Below, in pieces: positions 44,640 to 57,600 of a DNA stretch of 64,000 nucleotides (its first letter is position 1; each line of letters opens with the position of its first letter). A program made the translations under genes and the position numbers. Location: the NCBI RefSeq assembly GCF_030272615.1, contig NC_081415.1, forward strand, positions 102,404,796 through 102,468,795, given 5' to 3'. The notes under the pieces were generated by a model. The model had not been told where the DNA came from, ran no database searches, and saw only the letters and a list, made by a program, of their open reading frames with translations. Source of the DNA: Cryptomeria japonica. Taxonomy: Eukaryota > Streptophyta > Pinopsida > Cupressales > Cupressaceae.

Positions 44640-46962
44640 CCTTTCATTTTTTCTAATCTCTTCCACTTGGTACGTTCTGTTGCTTCACTGTATGGTGGAT
44701 CACTGTCCCTGCATCCCATCTATGGCCATAGGAGGATCGGAGGCTGAAAGCTAAGAGGCAGCCAATGCCTTCCCTTTGTTCTTCCCAAGTGCATATACTT
44801 GGGTGCTCTGTTTAATGTTGCATGGTAATTTTGTGCAGAGTGTGGCTCAGATTGTTTCAACTCATCTGTTAGTTTGTTCCAGCGCTGGACTACATGTCCT
44901 ATTTCCTCTTGTCCTTCCCTTGGAGAAATTTGTTCATATTCTCTATACACTTCTTCCCTTAAGGGTAGGATTTTCTTTGCATAATCTGGCTCGTATACAA
45001 TCTTCTACCAATCAAAGTAAAGTCACCTGGGTTCCCTTGATTCAGACCTTAAGGGTAATGAAAGATCAAGCTCTTCCTTGTGATGCACCTGAAACTGTTC
45101 TCCCCTTGATATCTCATTCTGCATCCAGGACATAAGAGCCCTCAATTGGATATCTCCAATGTAAAGGAGAGGGTTCCAATCAACATCATCAGGAACAACA
45201 TAATTATGCACATATAGCTCACATAGTAGATTCTTGATTGTTGTAGGAGATGTCCGAAGAGAATTGTAAAATTCTTTTGGTGTTTGTAATGAGGGACTTA
45301 AATCTCTGACAATCCTCATTATTTCGAAGCTAATGTGTTGTTCTTTTAATTATAGAGAGTAAACACGAGGAGGAGCTCAACATTGCATCAGTTGTGGTAC
45401 CATGGTAGCTACTGTTTCCACCTTAGCTTTAAGCTGGGCTATTTCCGTGTCCTTTTGCTCAATAACTTTCTTTTGGTAATCAATTATCATTTGTATTTTT
45501 ACCTTTTCAAGTTCCCAATCTTCATAAAGAGCAAGTCCTACTACATGACTAGTAAGGGAAGTAGGTGGCCTATGAATAGGTGCTTTAGGTTTCTTACTTT
45601 CTACTTTGCCCCCTGCTTCAATGACTTGCTCTACAATAGATGCTAAGTTGTCCAGTCTTTTGAAACTACTTCCTTCTGAGGCTGCTCAATATCCTAGAGT
45701 TCCCCTTCTCCCTAAAGCTGTAATTCTTGTTCTTCCTTAATATTTTGCGGTTCTTCTTCTTCTTCTTCTTCTTCATGATCTCTCTAAGGTTCATTTGGTG
45801 GAGAAGGAGGGATATCATCATGGATTGGACTATGTTGTTCTTGTTCTGGGGAGTCAATTAGGATTTTAATATGTGGCTCTATGGGTTGGTCTCGACTTTT
45901 AAACTTTTCATGAAGCCTACCACTACTTCTTCGAGATTTTCCTTTTTTGGCTACAAGACTACTTCCTGTAGTCAATTCTTCAACTACTTCAACAGTTACT
46001 GCAGGAACTGGTTTTACAATTTTTCTCTTTTTGGCCGCAAGAGGAGGTACATTCTCATTTTTAATTTTCTTGTCCTTATGCTCTATATCAACTTATTTTT
46101 CTTTGCCCTTTTCCTTTCATGTGGAAGCCCTAGTTTTTCTTGAACCTTGAGGAGGAACCCCTATTGTAGCTTCTTTTTGTAAGGGTTCCTCTGTTGCTGG
46201 AAGATTTTGTTCTGAGGATTTCAATGAGGACGAGGGTTTAAGAGGGAAACCAGGTTCTACAAGGTTTTCTTGTTCCTGAGATGGAAGTGGTTCCTTTATA
46301 ACTAAATTCTCAACCCTAAACATTCTAGTTTCAACAAATTCATTCCAGAGCATTGGAGATACATCTCTCAATGATTTTTCAACTAAAAGCTTAATTAGAC
46401 AATGGTGAGAAACAGAGTGAGGCCTACCTTTCTGGGTCTTTGTTGCACTTATAGAAAGAAGGTTGTACAATAGGCTTGGAAAGTTCATCTGTCTTCCATG
46501 GAGTAGATGAATTAGAAGCTTGAAATCATGAGAATGCAGACATGAAAACCTTCCTTCACAGGTTAAGTATTTTAAAACATACAATGCTACTACTTTCCAT
46601 TCAGGCGGAAGGGATTCTCGGCTAGCTCCTTGTCCATCTACCACTAATGGGGGGTCTCTTGGATGTGTAAATTATTCTCTTGCACTATGTGCATCCTTGG
46701 ACTCTGAGTACTTCTCCCCATCTGTTGGTAGCCTAGTTACCTCTGCTATCCTTTCCTTTATAACCATCACTCTTAAACCTTTTACCTGAGCTTCTCCATT
46801 TGACAGCGTGCGGGTAAATTCCCTCGCAATTTCTTCATTAAACTCCTTCAAATTTAAGAAATAATCCAACCATCTACTGTTCCTAAATACTGGTTCACAA
46901 TCTTGGTCTTGAAGGAGAACTTCATGGACTATCCGCTCATGTCGAATAGGTGGACCACCCAT
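44640..46962 (-). pseudogene. Extra ORF in env position of the Athila-like element
   Basis: Sense-oriented frame starting at ATG 46962 (MGGPPIRHERIVHE). Residues 1-95 (WLDYFLNLKEFNEEIAREF, VKGLRVMVIKERIAEVTRLP) and the next segment (46644-46400: WKVVALYVLKYLTCEGR, LLIHLLHGRQMNF) resemble the 'putative plant transposon protein' family seen in Gypsy elements downstream of pol. A stop (near 46672) separates them but the frame is the same. A long charged, Ser/Pro-rich tail follows (46400-45666), with a Glu-rich run encoded by a CTT microsatellite at 45751-45774. A further frame (45319-45023 and 44950-44720) continues after a frameshift. No signal peptide or membrane segment is evident, so it is env-position rather than envelope-like. 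Function unknown. Confidence 0.6.
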
Positions 46963-47521
46963 TACAACAACAACACTTTCAACTTTAAAATGGCATAAAT
47001 CTACTTAGTTTTTGCAATATGTTCTACACTATAGCATACTCAATGTCTTTACTTGGTCAGAACCTAGCTTTAGTCTAAAAATAACTCTAAGCAAACAAAC
47101 AAGAAGAATGCAAGATATCACCTCAAATGAGAAATTTGAAAAAAATAAAATGCGATCCGAGAGGACATCAAAATTATTTGCTAGAGTAATTATCAGTGTA
47201 CTTCCCCCCCAACCTAAGGTTTGAAAGGTGTCAACACATGTAGAGGAGGATGAAGAAAGGACAGTATGCAAAATATAATAATTAGAGTTAATATGGTTTA
47301 ATTATATACATGCAACAAGAATAAATACACACAAGCGTACCTGACATCACGTGAGAATGACTACAACTTGAAGATATTTCAGTCATCATGCATGGAAAAT
47401 GATGTGGAAGTGGATGGAGTGAAAGGAAAGAAATGAGTGAATACGAAAGGGAATATTTATTATGTAGAAAAGTACTCCCGCTAGATGGTGAAGTATTTAT
47501 TATGATTGTGCAACAAGGATA
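46963..47521. other. Spacer between Athila integrase and the extra ORF
   Basis: Non-coding as far as I can see. It could contain the splice acceptor or leader used for the downstream ORF. Overlapping short frames on both strands at 47012-47271 have no motifs. Confidence 0.4.
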
Positions 47522-48810
47522 TTAGGATGAAGTGGTGACAACAAAGCCGTCCGTAGTGGCTGCAGGAATCTCAACATGCTTGGCAGTGGAAAATTGCCAC
47601 AGGAAGTCATCTTTGCTCAGAGGTTTATGGTATAGGCGCAACCGATGATCGTTAACTAACAATTTAAACTTAACATGATCTATGGTAGATAATTTGACAA
47701 CACCATTAGAAAATGTTTCAATTATTTCATAAGGTCCTAACCACTGTGTCTGTAATTTTCCCAAATTATCTTTATACCTAGAATCATAGAGTAGAGCCCA
47801 ATCTCTAGGCTAGAATGATTTGTCCTTTATATAGCGATAATTCCACTTCATGCGCTGGTTTTGAATAGATTCAATATGCTGCAGGACAAACTTCCTTATC
47901 TCATCTAAAGCGTTAAGCTGCATGAGCTTTTCTTCTTGTGCTGCAAACAGAGTCATATCTAAAGAAATAGTTGTTCTCAAAGTTTTATGTTCAAAATCTA
48001 TAATTATCATTGCTTTTGTCTCATATACCATTTCAAATGGTGTAAACCCTGTTGTAGTTTTCCAGGTGGTTCCATAAGCCCATACAACTTCAAATAATTT
48101 GCTAGACCAATCTTTCTCGTTGAGTGCTATTATTTTGGTCAAGATTGCTTCAAGCTCTTTGTTAGTAACCTCTGCTTGACCATTAGCTTGTGGATGATAA
48201 GGAGTGGATTTCCTATGCTTGACATTGTAATCATTAACTAAGGCTGTGATCAGAGTGGAAGTGAATTGTGCTCCTTGATCTGTCACTATTTCTCTAGGAA
48301 CTCCATACTGAGTGAAGATTTCTTCATATAAGGATTTTTCCACCTTATTTTCTCTGGTATGCTTGAAGGCTTTGACCTCCACCCATTTAGTAACATAGTC
48401 AGTACAAACAAGAATGTAAGAGCACCCATTTGATGTGGATCAATTGGCCCAACAAAGTCTAGACCCCATTTGTCAAATGGTGTAACAACCACCTGAGGGT
48501 GGAGAGGCATTTCATCAGACCAAGTTGGACAGCCCATTCTTTGACATCTATCACATTTCCTGGTGTATTTAACTGCATCCTTATGTAAGGTTGGCCAGTA
48601 GTATCCCATATTTAATATCTTGAGAGTTGTTCTTTTGGCTACAAAATGACCTCCACAAGGTTCATCATTACATACATGAAGTATACCATATGTCTCATCT
48701 TCCCTTACACAACGCTTCATCACTTGATTTGGCCCTGTATAAAATAAGCAATCTGCTATCCATGAGAAGTTGAAACTCTTTTCTACTAGCAGTCTAATCT
48801 CTTTGGGTGA
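47522..48810 (-). pseudogene. Athila-like integrase
   Basis: The HHCC finger reads HVCNDEPCGGHF ... CDRCQRMG (about 48690-48530). WGLDFVGPIDP carries the first catalytic Asp (about 48460), VTDQGAQFTS the second (about 48280-48250) and YHPQANGQAEVTNKE the Glu (about 48205-48160). A frameshift near 48370-48390 separates the finger/core start (in frame with RNase H) from the rest. The C-terminal domain (QWLGPYEIIETFSNGVVKL, 47764-47700) ends with stop at 47522. No chromodomain. Its job is chromosomal insertion of element DNA. Confidence 0.88.
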
Positions 48811-50230
48811 GAAATGTGGGGGTGTCTTGTTAGCCGCTAGGTAGTTGGCTATATTAGCATACCATGGATTGTGTAAAATGATGGAGAACAAATGCTCATC
48901 TGGAAAGGAATCATTAATGACCTCCTTATTGTCTGGTGTGTGAATCCTTGATAGAAAATCTGCCACTACATTTGCTTTTCTTGGTTTATCAATGATAGTA
49001 ATATCAAATTCTTGCATTAATAACAACCACCTTGCCAATCTACCTGTAATGGAGCTTTTGTTCATGAGATACTTGATGGTTGCATGATCAATATGTACAA
49101 AGATTTGATATCCAGTTCTATAGTGTCTAAAATTATTAAAGGCATAGATGATAGCTAACATCTCCTTTTCAGTAACAGTGTAATTCAGTTCTGGTCCTTG
49201 CAAATTTTTACTGATGTAATAAATTGCATTTTCCAAAACTCCTTGCTTCTACCCCAGAACTGCTCCTATTGCAAAATCGGATGCATCTATATGAATGTGA
49301 AAAGGAATTGACCAATCAGGTCCTTTAAGCATAGGGGCCTGGGTTAAAGCTTCTTTTAGTTGGGAAAATGATTTTTCACATGCAACTGTCCATTCAAACT
49401 CAACTTCCTTTGTCAATAAAGAATATAATGGCCCTGCTTTTTGACTGAAGTCTTTGTCAAATCTCCTATAGTACCTTGCATGGCCTAGAAAACTTCTCAC
49501 ATCCTTTTGTTTAACAAGGACAGGAAGATCAAGTATTACTTCTATTTTAGCTGGATCCACTTCAATACCTGATTGAGAGATTTGATACCAACACTATACC
49601 TTCTTGCATCATCATAAAACATTTTTCACTATTTAAGGATAAATTGTGATCTTCACACCGCTGCAATACTTTTGTCAGATTTTCTAATGCCTCCTTAAAT
49701 GTAGTTCCATAAGTAGTAAAGTCATCCATGTAGATTTCCATACAATCATGAGATATGTCTGGAAATATACTAAGGACAACCCTTTGAAAGGTTGCAGGGG
49801 CATTACATAAATCAAAAGGAAGGACTGAATAGGCATATGTGCCCCAAGGGCAGGTAAAGGTAGTCTTTTCCCAATCTTCTCGAGCTATTCTAATTTGATT
49901 ATAACCACTAAACCCATCCAAAAATGAGAAGTATTGCTTACCTGCTAGAGAGACTAACACTTGATCTATTAATGGAAGTGGGAAATGATCCTTTTTAGTA
50001 GCAGTGTTGAGCTCCCTATAGTCCACACAAAATATCCATTTTTCTCCTTTCTTTGGAACTATAACTTAAGGAGAAACCCATTGACTATCTGAAATAGGGT
50101 AGATGAAGCCTACATGAAGCAATTTTTGCAGTTCCTCTTTATCTATTTCTCTTAAAGCAGGATTAATCCTTCACTAAGGCTATCTAATTGGTTTACAATC
50201 CTCTTTGATATAAATTCTATGGGTACACAA
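48811..50230 (-). pseudogene. Athila-like reverse transcriptase and RNase H
   Basis: The frame 50026-49562 begins MDYRELNTATKKDHFPLP and includes FSGYNQIRIA, CPWGTYAYSVLPF and active-site YMDD at 49732-49721. YMDDF with EKCFMMMQEGIVL is typical of Athila. More N-terminal RT sequence with stops extends to about 50230. The frame 49560-49249 covers the connection and the RNase H start (HIDASDFAIGAVLG, catalytic Asp). 49236 onward adds YTVTEKEMLAI, HIDHATIKYL and KANVVADFLSR (about 48975). Stops near 49560 and 49248 interrupt the frame. Confidence 0.9.
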
Positions 50231-50247
50231 TGTAGGATTTAATCCTT

Positions 50248-51339
50248 TCATGTCCTGATAATCCCATGAAAAGCTTGTTGTTGGGCTTTGAGTAATTTTA
50301 TTAATGACAATCTTTGATCTACTGCCAATTGATGATTTAGATTTAGATTTCTCCCTGCAGCAACTTCTATTTGAATTACTAATTCTGCATTAGATATTTT
50401 AGACAGACAAGAGGTTTGAATCTCCTGTGGTAGCAATGTGTGAAACATATATGTGGATGTAGGAGAATTTACTAAGCCTGCAGATGGAAGAAGGGTATGC
50501 AGAGGACTTACTGGTATACCTATTGACTGTTGAGCTGCTCCATAATGATTCCTTATGATGTTAGAGAGTACTGTATCATCCTCTTGAAGTGCTATGAATG
50601 GGTCCCTTGATAACATCATTAGTTGTTGAACAAAGTTAATTTCCTCTGCTTCTTCTCCTATGTTTGGCCACACTACTCGTTCTTGATCAAGTTGTGGTTG
50701 TGCTGGAGAATAGAGTGCAAGTGTTTTAGTAGTAATACCATCTGAAATTGTCATATCTCCAGATCTGCAACCTATATATGCATCAGTTGTTGCCAGCCAA
50801 GGTCTTCCCAAAATAATTGGATATCCTCTTAATGTTGCCTTTGGAGAGAGGAATATGAAATCAAAAGGATATTCCCAAGAATTTAATTTGACAACAATAT
50901 CTTCAACCATTCCTTCAGGCCGAACAGTTGAGCTATCAACAAGTTGTAGGACCGTTGGAGTTGATCTGAGACTAGTAATGTCGAGTTGCTGCATGACATC
51001 CTTAGTCATCACATTTATTGCTGCTCCTAGGTCTATCAAGGCATTTTTTATTTGAGTTTCATTAATAACTACCTTGACAATAGGGCTACCTGGGTCAGAG
51101 TATTTAGGGATTGCTATTTTTCCTAACATAATATCAACCAACTGTCCTACCACATGCATTGTTTTTTGATCTTTTTTCTTACTCCCTGGTTTCTTCAGAC
51201 ATGCCTCCTTAATAGATTTTCCATATATGGGAATATATTTAATAGCTTGAAATAGTGGAATTTTAACATATATATGTTTTAACTGATCAATAAGATCAAA
51301 AGCTATATCATTCAATTGCCTAGATACTTCTACCTGCAA
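50248..51339 (-). pseudogene. Athila-like gag C-terminus and aspartic protease, long open frame
   Basis: 363 codons without a stop, unusually well kept. About residues 100-190 form the retropepsin-like domain: IKNALIDLGAAINVM (51050-51010), where relatives have 'ALxDLGASINxM', then FIFLSPKATLRGYPIILGRPWL (about 50860-50795), the 'ILGRPFL' block. This protease would cut Gag-Pol. The Met at 51339 is internal: the same frame region upstream continues gag through stops at about 51400-51860, so it is not an independent gene. Confidence 0.8.
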
Positions 51340-54175
51340 TCTCTGAGGAAATGGGGGTGTTCTTATAGGTATATCTGAAGTTTCAGACTGTTGAACCTAC
51401 TCAGGGTTTCCAGATTTATCAAGTATATTTTCTTGAGCAATCTCCTCTGCTAGTAACTCTGTTATGACTGGAGGAGATGGAGTAGGCAACGTTGTCCCTG
51501 ATCTCAAATGAATATCACTTATATTGAGAGAGTATGCAGGATAGTTATTAGGATCAATTGAAAAAACTTGTTGTTGCTATTGTGGCTTATTATTTAGATT
51601 TGGAATAGGCTGAGTTGGTAGTTGGGTTGTTTTGGATGAAGTGGCAGTAGGAGCTGGTGGCATTAAAGCTAGTTGTTGGGACTATTGTTGTGGCTGTAGG
51701 AAACCTGATGTCTGGTTTGCCCATTATTGTCCTCCCCTCTATTGTGGTGACTGCTGCCAGTTACCTTGAGGGGGAGACCAATTCACTTGTGGCTGCTGCC
51801 ATTGAGATGAGGAATTTTGTGAATTAGGCTAAGGATTTTGAGAGTTATTCCAAGACGGAGGAGTATAATTTCCAAAATTTTGGGAATATGGTGGTTGCCA
51901 CTGATTGTTTTGTGCATTGAAATTCATATAAGGATTAGAAAATGACAATGGATCATGTGGCATACCTTGTCTTGGACGCCAAGGCCTTCATTGTGCAACA
52001 TAAAAAAGTTGTTCATCATCTTCGTTAATAGGCTTGAAATCTGGGGAACTCTATTGGCTATCAATTTTAGCTAGTATTTTGCATCTACAGTCCTTCTTCT
52101 TTTTTTGACAATGAGGACAAAATTCAGCAAGCATAGCCTCTGCCTCCTCATGCTTCTTCTTTGCCTATAGTGTATCCAATTGGGTAGCCATATTATTAAT
52201 TATATCTTTTTTAAAATCCTTCAACAGATGAGTTATTTCCATTCTTGAGACTGTTGAAGATGACTTGGAAATTGAAGAACCAGGCCTATAATGTCTTCCC
52301 CATTTTGTTGCAGTTCTTGAATACTTTTGATAGATTTGTCTAATATCATCCCATTGAACTTGATTAATATCTCCTCCTCCCATTATATCTAAGGAGTCAA
52401 CACAATCATCATTGATGCCCCTCAGAAAAATCAACTTCATAGAATCTTCACTTAGATTACTATGTTTGGATTTACTGACACTAAATAAAAACCTTTCCAG
52501 ATAGTCTTCCAGGCTATCATCTTCTTTTTGTGTCATTCTAAATATATCATCACCATGTCGGTCCATTCCCCTGCAATAGTCTTTATACTTATCCAAGAAG
52601 TTTGTTTTCATTTCCTCCTAGACAGTGATTACATTTCTTCCTAAACTCATAAACCATCTCAAGGCAGCTTCTTTAAAAGTAGCAGGTTTTAGGTCCCAAA
52701 GATAACTGAGAGGGTGGGGTGAATCAATTGTCCAATAAATTTAAACCAAAATCAACTTAACCAAAACTTAATGCATAATATCGGTAAACCAAACTTTATG
52801 CCGGTAGATAGTTAATCAGTTAATTGCAGTACCGGTAAAGATTAATGCGTGAAACAGAAAGGCAATGACATCCACAACATATAACACCAATGTTTGTAGG
52901 TGGAAACCCTGTAAGGCAAAAAACCACGGTGGGAAACCTTACCCACAATCAGATGATACTACTGCAGATAGTATGTGTGTACAATATGGAGTCTGCACAT
53001 GCAGAAAGGCCAACTGCCTAGAGCTCACTGCTCAATCACAAAATGGGAGTCACTGACTACAATTGGATGATTAAATCCAATGATAATGTACTGCTCAAAA
53101 TGGCATCTTCATATGCTGGATTTAGTACCGGTTTAGCTCTGATATGCCTTCTTCAAACCTTCCTTCAATCTTGAATGATGTCTGCGTGTATAGCTCTGCT
53201 TATATTCACATATACCAAAATACAATCCTTTTTCCCAATCTCATATCAATCTCACAAATGAGATCTTACATTTATACCATAACCTAAGACCAATTGAGTA
53301 GGTTAGCTCACTAAAAGATATTACAATAAAATCAATTACAAATAAAACAATATCCGATGCATGATGTCGGCTCAATGCATTTATAATAATAACAAATTAT
53401 CTTCTTGACGTGTCGTGCTGATCTGGAATAGATATGCGTATCGGTGTATAACCTAGACCTATTTTTCGGTAACAACAAATATGCAAACCCGAATAAACCA
53501 ATGAACAAATCACCAAAAAAAAGTGTCTGAATAATATCTTCGACATAACCAAGTGGTTTCCAAGTGATTCCAAGTGCTGATGAACAATATATCGTGTCAG
53601 TGAACCAAATACCGATGACTGTGCATGAGTTACTAGCTTGCCGGTGAACATAACCAAATCTCCAAGTACTGATAATTGTTGACAAGTGTTGACAAGTGTT
53701 GACATCAATGAAAAAACCATATCAACATATCCAAAATACCAACAACAGGGAATAACTTGAGTTTATGAGCATCAATGGTATAATCATAACTTCTACAAAG
53801 GATATCAAATTGAAAAAGAAAGGTGTTTGGATCCTTTGTTACCAACCCATGAAATTTTGGAAGTGAAGACACTGGTATGTTTTTCAAATTTGCATTATCA
53901 TGCAGATTAGGAATGGGGAACTCAAATGTTGGATTTACAGGTAGAGGTGGAGGATTTGCTGCTATTGGTCCCTGATAAATAACTAGAGGTAAAATGTTTT
54001 GTTCAAGGGGTTCATTCAAGAAGTCTAGGTCTCCTTCTGAAAAATTAAAGACACTACTATTTAGCACATAAGTTTCTGCAAAAGGGTTTATTTTAGGTGC
54101 TTGATCTGATCTTATATCCTGAGTAGAATGCGAGGGAATAAATCTTCCTAATGCATCTCTTCTACTCCTATGCAT
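51340..54175 (-). pseudogene. Athila-like gag, split by a solo LTR
   Basis: Gag starts at ATG 54175 (MHRSRRDALGRFIP) and runs to about 53750 with the domain start FHGLVTKDPNTFLFQFDILC. The solo LTR at 52687-53744 then cuts it in the conserved KLFP block. On the other side, gag resumes at about 52686 with FKEAALRWFMSLG, and 52611-52165 holds the rest of the capsid-like domain (MTQKEDDSLEDYLERFLF). A Cys-rich segment (CPHCQKKKKDCRC, about 52115-52080) may act as a zinc knuckle. A long Gln/Pro/Asn-rich tail with several stops follows to 51340. Confidence 0.82.
52687..53744 (-). repeat. Solo Copia LTR inserted in Athila-like gag
   Basis: On the minus strand it starts TGTTGGTATTTTGG and ends in GGACCTAAAA (relatives end CCTAACA). 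The flanks are gcagg (52682-52686) and acagg (53745-53749), a 5-bp TSD with one change. It aligns along its full length (1058 against 1048 bp) with the 5' LTR at 59277-60324, including the block with GTGGTTTTTT and GGGTTTCCA near the U5 end. No internal sequence or PBS is present, so the element was reduced to one LTR by recombination. Short frames at 52865-53056 and 53332-53720 are LTR sequence. Confidence 0.88.
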
Positions 54176-54250
54176 GCAAATTAATGAAGGAAATTCAAAG
54201 AGCTAATTAAGAAAGCTTAAAACTAATGGTTTACAACAGATTCTTAGCTT

Positions 54251-54279
54251 GGCACCATCCCCAACAACGATGCCAAAAA
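54251..54279 (-). other. Primer-binding site of the Athila-like element
   Basis: On the minus strand the LTR end ACCAACA is followed by TTTTTGGCATCGTTGTTGGG. It resembles the Asp-tRNA-type PBS of Athila elements (TGGCGCCGTTGCCGGGG) with several changes. Confidence 0.65.
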
Positions 54280-55489
54280 TGTTGGTCCTCACAATTTGAA
54301 TGGTAACTAGGTAATAAATCACAATTCAGAGATTGAATATTCTTAAATAGCTAACTTTTCTTATGGCAAAGGCTCATTTAGTTATCAACCAAGGACATAA
54401 ACTTGAAACAGGTCATCACTATATGTGCACCAAGTTCATATTGCAACCATCCTATATTACTGCAGGAAAGGAAATTCTTCTTAAAGTAAACACACAGAAT
54501 CTCAAATGAACTAATACTTTAATCTTACAACTAAAAATTACTTTAAACAACTACTTATTAAATGATAAAGTTCTGACAGGCAGGAGGAACTACTTTGCTG
54601 TTGTGGCTGCAGGAATAGACACAAGAACTGTTTCCTATGGCTACAGGAACAGACAGCTGTGGAAACAACTACTACAAAAGTACGAATTAACTGAAACATA
54701 CAAAGGATTACTTACCAAGTGCCCCCCCCTTGAGTGAGTATTTCAAGAACTTTAGATTACAATTATCTAATCATTCAAAATCACATTGATCTCTTTATTT
54801 CATCTTAACTCGAAAATACATAAAATAGTACCAAAAGACTGTGTATTACAAGATACTAAGGTTGTTCTCTGATATCCCTGAGAGGAGAGAGACCTCTTTA
54901 TTTATAGGAAAACTTATAACAAACTTCTAACTGATCGACCACATTCCTACGAAATAGGTGAACAAGATTTATTAACAAGAGAAGAAGTCAGCGCGGGACA
55001 ACAAAACAACATTTGTCCTGCAGCTGAGAAAATATAGCATGACTAGCCCCCTAGATATAAGCTCCACTAAGAACAGTTGTAAATGTTCATAAATCAATCT
55101 GCTAAAGAACCGGTCAATGGTTCTGATCACTACTGCATTTCTTTGGCTGGATCTGTGTTGTGGTTATGTATTTGACGATCTTTTGAACCACCATTTGTCC
55201 TTACTTCGCCTTTGCTGACCCTGCATCATGATATTAATGCACAACAAACATGTGTATATACTAATGCTAACATGACATAATGCAAACCATATTAATAATT
55301 ATTTTCAGATATTTGCATAGATAGATCATTACATGACATCCTTAGGTATAAGTTAAACCAGTTTCAAAAACACTTAAAAGGTATCAACTTAAAAGAGTAT
55401 TATAATCCAAATGTCATCTAATCATAAGACCTAGGCAGGAGTATTGTATAAAAAATATATCAAGATAGAGTCATTATTTAGGCTCATCA
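54280..55489 (-). repeat. 5' LTR of the Athila-like element
   Basis: 1210 bp, the same length as its partner at 43306-44515. Minus-strand start TGATGAGCCTAAATAATG. TATA (CTATAAATAAAGAGG) at about 54895-54912. The outer flank attgt matches the far side. Confidence 0.92.
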
Positions 55490-55494
55490 ATTGT

Positions 55495-57600
55495 TACTTG
55501 TCACTTGTCATTTGTCATTGTTACTGTAATTGTTGGGATAATACAAAATTGTGGGAGGAGGCTCTAAATTTTTCTCCTTAATACCCAACTGTTCTTAGTT
55601 GGTATCAAGCAACAATAAACTGTTTAAGTAAATTATGGTGATCCAAGCAGTGATTTCTTGCATTATCCAAGAAGGTTATTTTATTTCTTCTAAAATTATA
55701 TATCATTTCTTCTATGTCAAATTTTGGACATGACTAATCTAATTAATTGGAAAAAAATACAAGCTTTATGAGGTTGGCATAAAAGCTCCCCAACAAAGAT
55801 AAGATCCCCTGTTTCTACATTCAAATTGTCTCTCCTTCAATGGAATTTTATTTATTTCTTAATAATGCAGAATAAACTTATCGGGTTCTTTTGAACTGAG
55901 TAAGGTTGCAGCAAACAAATCCTAAATTAAATATCAACACAATCACATACAATTTATAGAAAAGAAACGTCTCAATCTTATTTGAATTGCCAGGTTTTAT
56001 ATACAATTTATGAATTACACTCTTCTTGTTTTGATACTTTGTTCCTGCGTCACAAACAATATGCACTCACAGACTTTCCCCGATCTGTCTTCCACACCAT
56101 CTATCAACTATTATACATTGCTATTTTTTTTAATTCATTGTTATTATAATCTTCTCAAGCTAGGATTGCCTAATTTATCTAATTATTATATCATCATTAT
56201 TATTTTAGATAATATATTTTGAGTAAGAATTATTGAATTGGTTTCATCTTAAATATAGTCTAAATTTTAGCTAAGTATTATTGTAACTAGTTTTAATGTT
56301 ACCCTTTTAGGAATGATTTCATAATATTAACCATTTTGTTAAACTAATAAATGATTTTGTGTGATAATTTAATTTTATTAAGTTAAAATAATATATGTTA
56401 TTCTCTATTATTTTAAATGGAATGAGGAAATTCAACGTTCATTGGCATCATTTGCAACACAACACAATTTTGAGGTAGGTCATTTATCATGGTTTCAACA
56501 AGTTTTATTTTTTTTGAACCTATACTTGGTTTGATACTTTCTTGTTGTGTTTTATTCTCTTTCCAACATCAAGCTTCTCAAAAGTAAAAGTAGAAAACAT
56601 CTTCAAATATTTTAAGTAATGCCAAAATTGTCTAGCTTCTACTCTTGAAATTTTTTTGTCTGTCATGTTTTGTTGATTGAATGCTTGTTGCTTGAAATCC
56701 AAGCGACTTCAAATCATTCAAATGTATAGTGTCAAAAGACAAAAAAAAAAGAGTATGCTTTTGTAATGCATAATGCCAATAAAACCCACTTCAACTTTTC
56801 ATCTATAACTCTTACTAACAAATAGCATAGACAAAAATTATTTGCCAAAATGTGTATAAATTTATATTATATAATTAATTATGTAATATTAAAATATATT
56901 TAAACTTTACCTTTAGTTTTGTATGGACGTATCCCTTGAACCTCCTATAGGTGGAAGTATGAGTTATAGCCTATTTCTAATCCTAACCATCAGTGTAACC
57001 CTTACTCCAATTGTATCTACATAGCTAGCTTTAATAACCCTAACATTTATTTTGACCCTAATTCAACTCTAACGATAACATTCATCTTAAACCTAATTAT
57101 AACCCTAACATTAACTAATAATAATTAAATTAATTAACATTACTGGTAATTATTAGTATTATAAAGTTATATAGTTTAAATTAATTTTTTGTAATATTAA
57201 TTATAACTTTAAGTTAATTTTATTATATAAATAAAATTAATAACATTATTATTAGTTATTATAAGAATACATTTAATGTCTTACATGATACTAATATACA
57301 TATCTTTAATAAATCTCTATAAAATATGTCGAGAGATATCCTTCTAGAAGTGCCTATATTTTAAATCAATTTTAGGATATATAAAAGTGGAATAAAAACC
57401 TTTGAAAAAATCAGTCATCTGAAAGAAAAACAATTTATGGGTTTTCTTCACAACCACAAAAAATCATATGAGTTGCTCTTAGTTTTCTAAGATTAATCAA
57501 ATTTTACAAGAAAATAAAAATAAAAAACTAAAAATTGCACAAAAAAAGCAAAAAATCAAGATTCAACCAAAACTTCTTTTCTACATATATTTTCTAAACA
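55495..57600. other. Very AT-rich DNA, no gene seen
   Basis: A small GTCA(C/T)TTGT-type repeat follows the TSD (55496-55520). Several CCCTAA-containing words lie at 56985-57110. Short frames (55878-56066, 56010-56222, 56520-56702) lack motifs. Nothing else could be supported. Confidence 0.5.

Larger units (their letters stand above)
43306..55489 (-). mobile_element. Complete Athila-like Ty3-Gypsy element, 12.2 kb
   Basis: Two 1210-bp LTRs (43306-44515 and 54280-55489) lie in direct orientation with perfect TSD ATTGT (43301-43305 and 55490-55494). The PBS (54251-54279) and PPT (44516-44529) place the 5' end on the right. Internally, reading leftwards, come gag, protease, RT with YMDD, RNase H, integrase and an extra ORF in the env position, the plan of Athila elements. 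LTRs differ by roughly 12 changes in the first 170 bases and fewer later. A solo Copia LTR (52687-53744) is nested in gag. Confidence 0.92.

Noticed and set aside
53332-53720. Two overlapping minus-strand frames of over 100 residues
   Set aside because: They lie within the solo Copia LTR and have no conserved domain.
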